Assembly (NCBI GenBank): GCA_964424205.1
Contig: CAYRIF010000116.1
Span: 1-10,530 of the forward strand
DNA length: 10,530 nt
Direction: 5' to 3'
Source of the DNA: CAYRIF01 sp964424205
GTDB lineage: Bacteria; Bacteroidota; Bacteroidia; Cytophagales; Cyclobacteriaceae
Shown here: positions 5,203 to 10,530 of the stretch, piece by piece
Layout of the letters: each line of letters opens with the position of its first letter
Position numbering within the stretch: the stretch's first letter is position 1
Notes under the pieces: generated by a model
Database searches by the model: none
Told to the model about the DNA's origin: nothing
What the model saw: only the letters and a program-made list of their open reading frames with translations
Position numbers and translations under genes: made by a program

Positions 5203-7446
5203 ATGAAAAATCAATTGATAATTGGATTTACGTTAATCACGCTATTTACACTTGTAAATACTAATACATATGCACAGTCGTTTGTCGGAACGGTTTTAGA
5301 TAAAGAAACCAAACAACCAATACCTTTTGCAGAAGTTTACTTTGTTGATTTAAAGACTGGAACAACAACAGATAATCAAGGAATTTTTAAAATCGAACAT
5401 TATCAACAAGACAAAATTCATATCCAAATTAGTTATGTTGGTTACACGACCTTGGATAAAATACTAAGTTTAAGTCACACAAGTTATAATACTATTTATC
5501 TCGAACAGACTCATTTTAATCTAAAGGAAGTAATAGTTTCTGTGCCTTCTGGAAAATTACAAGGACAAAATATTGTGAATGTAACAGCAAAAAAAATCAA
5601 GCAATTGGAGGAGACCGCACCCATTACGCTAGCTGAAGCAATTAGTAATATTCCAGGAGTGGCGCAAAATACAACTGGTGCGGGAATTGGAAAACCCATC
5701 ATTAGAGGATTATCAGGCAGCAGGATAGTTACCTACGCGCAAGGCGTAAGGGTAGAGAACCAGCAATGGGGGGATGAACATGGATTAGGAGTGGGTGAAG
5801 TTGGGATAGAAGGTGTAGAAGTCATAAAAGGACCTGCTTCTATTCTTTATGGTTCTGATGCATTAGGTGGCGTGCTTTACTTTATTGATGAACGTTATGC
5901 AAAACATAATACTATAGATGGGTTTGTGTCGACAAAATTTTTGTCAAATACCTCAGGGCTTACTAACAATGTTGGTGTTAAAATGCATAAGAATAACGTT
6001 AAATTTAATCTTTTTGGGGCGTATTCTTCACAAGCTGATTATAAAACACCGAAATTTGGACGCATATTAAATACTAGGTTTGATGAAAAAAACATAAAAG
6101 GTTCACTAGGGTTTAATACTAAAAATTGGATTGTTGATATACGTTATAGTTATCTTCAAAATAATTATGGAATTGCTGAAGATGCTACATATACAAAAGC
6201 CACGAAACGGAAATTTGAACTTCCGTTTCAAACCATTAACAACCATGCCCTCAGCCTGGAAAACACTATATTTCTAGGCAAATCAAAATTAGATTTGACA
6301 GTGGGTCTCACCAATAACTATCGCAGGGAATTTGAAGATAGTAGATTGGAGCAAGCATTAGGTTTAAAGCTACGGACATATACCTATAATTTTAAGTGGC
6401 ATTCTCCTACATTTTCAAATAAGTTTAATGTAGTAATGGGTACACAAGGAATGGCGCAGCGCAATAAAAACAACGGTGCCGAAATTCTTATCCCGAATGC
6501 TAGCACTACAGATTTTGGTGTGTTTGCCTTGGGTAATTTGGATTACACCAAACTGCACCTACAAGGTGGCATTAGAACAGACATAAGACATATAAAATCA
6601 GAACAAATAACAGATGGAGGAAGTGAGTTTCCTGCGTTGGATAAGACTTATAATGGGCTTACTTTTTCTGCCGGAGCACTTTATAAATTAGAAAAGATTA
6701 AATACAGATTTGATATCTCCAGTGGCTTCAGAGCGCCAAATACATCGGAATTGCTGGCAGATGGTGTACATGAAGGTACCAATCGGTATGAGAAAGGAAA
6801 TAGTAATCTTAAAAATGAAAGTGCCGTTCAAGCTGACTTTTCGTTTGCTTATGAATCACCGCATTTTAGTGTGGTCATTAATCCTTTTTATAATATGATT
6901 AAAAGGTATATATTTCTTAGCCCTACTGCTTTAACCATTGATAGCAATCCAGTGTTTGAGTATTTGCAAACAGATGCACAATTATATGGAGGTGAAGTCG
7001 GTTTCCATTATCATCCGCATGCTATTCATTGGCTGCATATAGAAAATACCTTTTCGCTAGTGAGGGCACAGGATACTAATAAAAACCCGCTACCTTTAAT
7101 CCCACAAACAAATATTAATACTACTGTAAGGGCTGATATTTCTCACGCAGGTCGTATGCATTTGAAAAATGTTTTTATTCAGAATATTTACAAATTCAAG
7201 CAAAACAGAAATGCACAATTTGAAACCATTACTGGGAATTATAATCTCATTAATATTGGTGCAGCGTTTGAAATTGCTTCGAAAAATATGCCAATCGATA
7301 TAAACGTGGGTGTCAAAAACCTTCTGAATACACAGTATATAGATCACCTTTCTCGATTTAAAAAATTAGAAATACCGAATCAGGGTATAAATTTCTATTT
7401 GACATTAAAATTATCATTAAGCAGAAACCTGAGCCCTGATAAATAG
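5203..7446 (+). CDS. TonB-dependent outer-membrane receptor with N-terminal carboxypeptidase-regulatory-like domain
   Basis: This 747-residue outer-membrane active transporter is energised by TonB-ExbBD. The signal peptide is about 1-24 (cleavage after NTYA). Residues 25-110 form a CarboxypepD_reg-like beta-sandwich (GTVLDKETKQPIPFAEVYF, then TTDNQGIFKI and ISYVGY), typical of Bacteroidota receptors. The plug domain covers about 125-232, with LAEAISNIPGV, IIRGLSGSRIVTYAQGVRVE, QQWGDEHG and VEVIKGPASILYGSDALGGV. The beta-barrel fills 240-747, with GFRAPNTSELLADGVHEGTN (508-527), the His-rich segment GFHYHPHAIHWLHI (600-613) and the usual C-terminal NLLNTQYIDHLSRF and GINFYLTLKLSL strands. The substrate is not shown by the sequence. 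The WGDEHG and HPH motifs and the Cys/His-rich protein upstream favour a metal or metal chelate; siderophore, heme or cobalamin remain possible. It has no SusD partner, so polysaccharide uptake is unlikely. No frame defects are seen. Confidence 0.93.
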   Translation: MKNQLIIGFTLITLFTLVNTNTYAQSFVGTVLDKETKQPIPFAEVYFVDLKTGTTTDNQGIFKIEHYQQDKIHIQISYVGYTTLDKILSLSHTSYNTIYLEQTHFNLKEVIVSVPSGKLQGQNIVNVTAKKIKQLEETAPITLAEAISNIPGVAQNTTGAGIGKPIIRGLSGSRIVTYAQGVRVENQQWGDEHGLGVGEVGIEGVEVIKGPASILYGSDALGGVLYFIDERYAKHNTIDGFVSTKFLSNTSGLTNNVGVKMHKNNVKFNLFGAYSSQADYKTPKFGRILNTRFDEKNIKGSLGFNTKNWIVDIRYSYLQNNYGIAEDATYTKATKRKFELPFQTINNHALSLENTIFLGKSKLDLTVGLTNNYRREFEDSRLEQALGLKLRTYTYNFKWHSPTFSNKFNVVMGTQGMAQRNKNNGAEILIPNASTTDFGVFALGNLDYTKLHLQGGIRTDIRHIKSEQITDGGSEFPALDKTYNGLTFSAGALYKLEKIKYRFDISSGFRAPNTSELLADGVHEGTNRYEKGNSNLKNESAVQADFSFAYESPHFSVVINPFYNMIKRYIFLSPTALTIDSNPVFEYLQTDAQLYGGEVGFHYHPHAIHWLHIENTFSLVRAQDTNKNPLPLIPQTNINTTVRADISHAGRMHLKNVFIQNIYKFKQNRNAQFETITGNYNLINIGAAFEIASKNMPIDINVGVKNLLNTQYIDHLSRFKKLEIPNQGINFYLTLKLSLSRNLSPDK

Positions 7447-7515
7447 CATATTATTCTTTCTAATGAAAAGCCTTTTGTCTATTTTTAAGAAATTTTTTAA
7501 CTACTAAACTACATA

Positions 7516-8841
7516 ATGGACTATTTCAGAGGATTAATTGGTGTTGTCGTTTTAATTGCATTTGCATTTCTTTTTTCAACCAATAAGAAGAAAATAGATT
7601 GGCGACTAGTAGGGATTGGTATCACCTTGCAAATTGTATTTGGCTATTTAGTCACTCAAGTTCCTTTTGTGACCGAAATTTTCAAAGTGATTAGTTCAGG
7701 ATTTGTAGCATTCCTTGACTTTTCTAGAGACGGGGCCATTTTTCTATTTTCGGGCTTGGCAAAAAATAGTTACGCAGATCCTAGTGCAAATCATAGTTTA
7801 GGATTTGTTTTTGCCTTTCAGGTATTGCCTACTGTTATTTTCTTTTCGGCGGTTTCTACTGGGTTATACTATTTAGGGGTACTGCAAAAAATTGTATACG
7901 GTATTGCTTGGATTATGTCAAAAACAATGAGGTTATCTGGCGCTGAGAGTATGTCTGCGGCAGGTAATATATTTTTAGGGCAAACAGAAGCACCGCTGCT
8001 AGTGAGACCCTTCATAGCAAAAATGACAAAATCAGAATTGATGTGCCTCATGACAGGAGGGATGGCAACCATCGCTGGTGCTGTTTTGGCAGCTTATGTA
8101 ACATTGCTTGGGGGTTCAGATCCTGTTGAAAAAACTAAATATGCAGCTTATTTATTAAGTGCTTCAATTATGAATGCACCTGCTGCTATTGTAATTTCAA
8201 AAATACTAATTCCTGAAACAGAGCCTGAAAAAATAGATAAAGAGCTGCGGGTAAACAAAGAAAGTATTGGGGTTAACCTCATTGATGCCATTTCCAATGG
8301 TACGTCTGTAGGATTAAAATTAGCAGCAAATATCGGAGCGATGTTATTGGCCTTTATTGCTATTGTTTATGCAGTAAATGGATTTTTAGTAGGTGTCGTG
8401 GGGGAATATACAGGTTTGAATGAGTTTGTTGTAAGTTCAACGGGTGGTCAGTTTGATGGTTTTTCTCTGCAATATTTATTAGGTCAGGTGTTTAGGATTT
8501 TTGCTTTTGTCATGGGAGTGGAGTGGAGCGAAACACTTCGTGTGGGCAGTCTATTAGGTCAGAAAACAGTTATTAATGAATTTATTGCCTATCAAGATTT
8601 GTCGGTGATGATTGATCCCGAGCAAACGAAAAATGTACTTTCAGGAAAATCACTGGTGATTGCAACTTATGTATTATGTGGGTTTTCTAACTTTAGCTCA
8701 ATAGCCATACAAATAGGCGGAATTGGCGGTATGGCACCCAACCAACAAGGAAATCTTTCGAAACTAGGCATGAAGGCATTGCTTGCAGCAACGATTGCTT
8801 GCATGCTAACTGCTACTATTGCAGGTGCCATTACAGGGTAA
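7516..8841 (+). CDS. nupC: Concentrative nucleoside transporter, NupC/CNT family
   Basis: This inner-membrane symporter takes up nucleosides with Na+ or H+. At 441 residues with about ten hydrophobic segments, it is the normal bacterial CNT length. The nucleoside-binding motifs known from Vibrio cholerae CNT are all present: GQTEAPLL at 155-162 (the GQTE motif with E158), NEFIAY at 354-359 (E355) and GFSNFSSIAIQIGGIGGMAP at 389-408 (N392 and S395). The conserved SAVSTGLYYLG (111-121) and SAAGNIFLGQ also fit. It begins 69 bases after the TonB receptor, with no clear terminator between them, so read-through is possible; a promoter in the gap is not obvious. The family assignment is firm. Whether purines or pyrimidines are preferred cannot be told from the sequence. 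Confidence 0.96.
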   Translation: MDYFRGLIGVVVLIAFAFLFSTNKKKIDWRLVGIGITLQIVFGYLVTQVPFVTEIFKVISSGFVAFLDFSRDGAIFLFSGLAKNSYADPSANHSLGFVFAFQVLPTVIFFSAVSTGLYYLGVLQKIVYGIAWIMSKTMRLSGAESMSAAGNIFLGQTEAPLLVRPFIAKMTKSELMCLMTGGMATIAGAVLAAYVTLLGGSDPVEKTKYAAYLLSASIMNAPAAIVISKILIPETEPEKIDKELRVNKESIGVNLIDAISNGTSVGLKLAANIGAMLLAFIAIVYAVNGFLVGVVGEYTGLNEFVVSSTGGQFDGFSLQYLLGQVFRIFAFVMGVEWSETLRVGSLLGQKTVINEFIAYQDLSVMIDPEQTKNVLSGKSLVIATYVLCGFSNFSSIAIQIGGIGGMAPNQQGNLSKLGMKALLAATIACMLTATIAGAITG

Positions 8842-8848
8842 CTTTAGG

Positions 8849-8890
8849 GTTCTCAACTATGAACTTGAATTTATAGTATTGAACTTTTTT
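8849..8890 (+). terminator. Likely intrinsic terminator after the nucleoside transporter
   Basis: GTTC (8849-8852) plus ACTAT pairs with ATAGT plus GAAC (8881-8884), with a 3x3 internal loop and a 12-base apical loop. Six T follow directly (8885-8890). The stem is modest, but the position, seven bases after the stop codon, and the T tract support termination here. Confidence 0.5.
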
Positions 8891-8971
8891 GTTGCTACAC
8901 CTAAACTTACTAATTTTCATACAAGCTGTTATTATATGATTAATATCAGCTATTTTTTGGTTGAAAAATAT

Positions 8972-8979
8972 TACTTTTG
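8972..8979 (+). promoter_or_regulatory. Bacteroidota -7 element for pckA
   Basis: TACTTTTG is an exact match to TAnnTTTG and lies 33 bases before the pckA start codon, giving a predicted leader of about 27 bases. The nearest TTTG (8956-8959) is only 12 bases upstream, too close for a normal -33 element, so the -33 half is weak or absent. The position just after a terminator and the A-rich leader (AACAACAATTAAACAACAA) support promoter use. Confidence 0.5.
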
Positions 8980-9012
8980 AACTATATAATAACAACAATT
9001 AAACAACAAACA

Positions 9013-10530
9013 ATGCAGAACGTAAATAAGTCTCTAATTAGAAAATTAGAGCATTATAATATTCATGGCATCAAGGAAGTTATTTATAACCCTAGCTATG
9101 AAATGCTTCATCAAGAGGAGTTATCAGATGATCTAATAGGATATGAAAAGGGAGTAGAGACGGAATTGGGCGCAGTGAATGTGATGACAGGAAAATTTAC
9201 TGGTCGTTCGCCCAAGGACAAGTTTATAGTAAAAGATGCGATAACGAAAGATACTATTTGGTGGACGTCTGACCAAGTGGAAAATGATAATAAGCCAATT
9301 TCAAAAGAGGTGTGGCAAGATGTAAAAACCCAAGTGATGGACGGACTTTCAAATAAGAGATTATTTGTCGTTGATGCTTTTGCTGGGGCAAATGAGGATA
9401 CGAGGCTAAAAGTAAGGTTTATTATGGAGGTGGCATGGCAGGCGCACTTTGTAACAAATATGTTTATAAGACCTAGCAAGGAGGAATTAGAGAACTTTGG
9501 AGAACCAGATTTCATTGTGATAAATGCTTCAAAAACAGTTAATAAAAACTGGAAGGCACAAGGACTTCATTCAGAAAATTTTGTGTTTTTTAACTTGACT
9601 GAAAAGATACAATTGATAGGGGGCACTTGGTATGGAGGAGAGATGAAGAAAGGTATTTTTTCCATGATGAATTATTACTTACCATTGGGAGGAAAGGCTG
9701 CGATGCACTGCTCTGCCAATGTTGGTAAAGATGGAGATACTGCCATCTTTTTTGGATTGTCAGGCACCGGAAAAACAACTTTATCGACGGATCCAAAACG
9801 TAGGTTAATAGGAGATGATGAGCACGGATGGGATGATAATGGTGTCTTTAATTTTGAAGGTGGATGCTATGCTAAAACCATTGATTTGGATGGTGATGCA
9901 GAGCCAGACATATATAATGCTATTCGACGGGATGCGTTACTTGAAAATGTAACGGTAGATGCCAATGGAAAAATTGATTTTACAGATAGTTCTGTGACGC
10001 AAAACACACGTGTTTCCTACCCAATTTACCATATCGACAATATTGTAAAACCTATCTCAAAAGCAGGCCCAGCAACAAAAGTGATATTTTTAACGGCAGA
10101 TGCTTTTGGCGTCATGCCTCCTGTTGCTAAACTAACTCCTGCACAAACTAAATATCATTTTTTGTCTGGTTTTACTGCTAAATTGGCGGGAACTGAATTA
10201 GGTGTAACCTCACCACAGCCTACATTTTCGGCTTGTTTTGGAGAGGCTTTCCTAACTTTGCACCCGACCCAATACGGGAAAGAACTGGTAAAGAAGATGG
10301 AAGTAAATAATACAGAAGCATATTTAGTGAATACAGGATGGAATGGTACAGGAAAACGTATTTCTATCAAGGACACACGAGGGATTATTGATGCTATTTT
10401 AAATGACTCAATTGAAATGGCAGCGACTAAAATATTACCTGTATTTAACTTTCAAATCCCAACTAGTCTGGATGGTGTACAATCAAATATTTTAGATCCT
10501 AGAGATACTTATGCTGATAGTTCAGAATGG
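9013..10530 (+). CDS. pckA: ATP-dependent phosphoenolpyruvate carboxykinase, open at the right edge
   Basis: PckA converts oxaloacetate and ATP to phosphoenolpyruvate, CO2 and ADP in the cytoplasm, the entry step of gluconeogenesis. The reading frame is open for 506 codons from ATG 9013 to the last base. The E. coli enzyme has 540 residues, so roughly 30 C-terminal residues lie beyond the window. Residue numbering matches E. coli without offset at the catalytic sites: R65 (GRSPKDK), Y207, K212-K213 (GGEMKKG), H232, the kinase-1a P-loop GLSGTGKTTL at 248-257 with K254 and T255, the metal-binding kinase-2 DD at 268-269 (LIGDDEHGW), R333 and R449. The TGWNGTGKRI (441-450) and LHPTQYGKEL (416-425) elements are also typical. 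It is therefore the ATP form and not the GTP form, and looks fully active. It follows the transporter terminator and has its own promoter. Confidence 0.97.
   Translation, partial: MQNVNKSLIRKLEHYNIHGIKEVIYNPSYEMLHQEELSDDLIGYEKGVETELGAVNVMTGKFTGRSPKDKFIVKDAITKDTIWWTSDQVENDNKPISKEVWQDVKTQVMDGLSNKRLFVVDAFAGANEDTRLKVRFIMEVAWQAHFVTNMFIRPSKEELENFGEPDFIVINASKTVNKNWKAQGLHSENFVFFNLTEKIQLIGGTWYGGEMKKGIFSMMNYYLPLGGKAAMHCSANVGKDGDTAIFFGLSGTGKTTLSTDPKRRLIGDDEHGWDDNGVFNFEGGCYAKTIDLDGDAEPDIYNAIRRDALLENVTVDANGKIDFTDSSVTQNTRVSYPIYHIDNIVKPISKAGPATKVIFLTADAFGVMPPVAKLTPAQTKYHFLSGFTAKLAGTELGVTSPQPTFSACFGEAFLTLHPTQYGKELVKKMEVNNTEAYLVNTGWNGTGKRISIKDTRGIIDAILNDSIEMAATKILPVFNFQIPTSLDGVQSNILDPRDTYADSSEW

Noticed and set aside
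7447..7515. Possible terminator between the TonB receptor and nupC (AAAAGCC followed by T runs)
   Set aside because: The potential stem has almost no loop and no G+C core. I cannot support a hairpin here.
8956..8979. TTTG at 8956-8959 as -33 partner of the pckA -7 element
   Set aside because: The spacing is only 12 bases, whereas Bacteroidota promoters use roughly 17-23, so only the -7 element is reported.
9111..9515. Open frame of 134 codons antisense to pckA
   Set aside because: It overlaps the conserved pckA frame completely and has no recognisable motif or promoter.

Overview
The window looks like ordinary chromosomal DNA of a low-GC member of the Bacteroidota. The support is the gene content (a CarboxypepD_reg-TonB-dependent receptor, a SPOR/OmpA envelope protein, a DUF151-UVR nuclease-like protein, an ATP-dependent PEP carboxykinase), A+T-rich intergenic DNA, the lack of strong Shine-Dalgarno sequences before the genes, and -7 elements of the Bacteroidota TAnnTTTG type upstream of at least two genes.

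Left part, minus strand (1-1718): the N-terminal part of an NRDE/TANGO2-family gene runs off the left edge and appears to be broken by a frameshift about 30 bases from that edge. Upstream of it is a secreted SPOR/OmpA-domain protein that ends in a strong intrinsic terminator. Its start is preceded by a leader containing a perfect 12-bp inverted repeat. Positions 1719-2258 (540 bp) are a non-coding divergent promoter region.

Right part, plus strand (2259-10530): etfB-etfA (electron transfer flavoprotein) form a two-gene operon closed by a hairpin terminator. Next comes a GTG-initiated DUF151/UVR protein, then a small secreted Cys/His-rich protein directly before a TonB-dependent outer-membrane receptor. 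A NupC/CNT-type nucleoside transporter with its own terminator follows. Last is pckA (ATP-dependent PEP carboxykinase), which is open at the right edge after 506 codons and carries all the catalytic residues checked here.

Functionally this is housekeeping metabolism (electron transfer from acyl-CoA and similar dehydrogenases, gluconeogenesis) mixed with envelope and nutrient-uptake genes. I see no mobile element, CRISPR array, tRNA or rRNA, and no clear new multi-gene system. The most interesting unit is the pair at 4713-7446, a small Cys/His-rich exported protein plus a TonB receptor, which I infer may serve metal or metal-chelate uptake. Other points worth a look are the OmpA-like domain with an altered peptidoglycan-binding residue, the structured leader in front of that gene, and the apparent frameshift in the NRDE gene.
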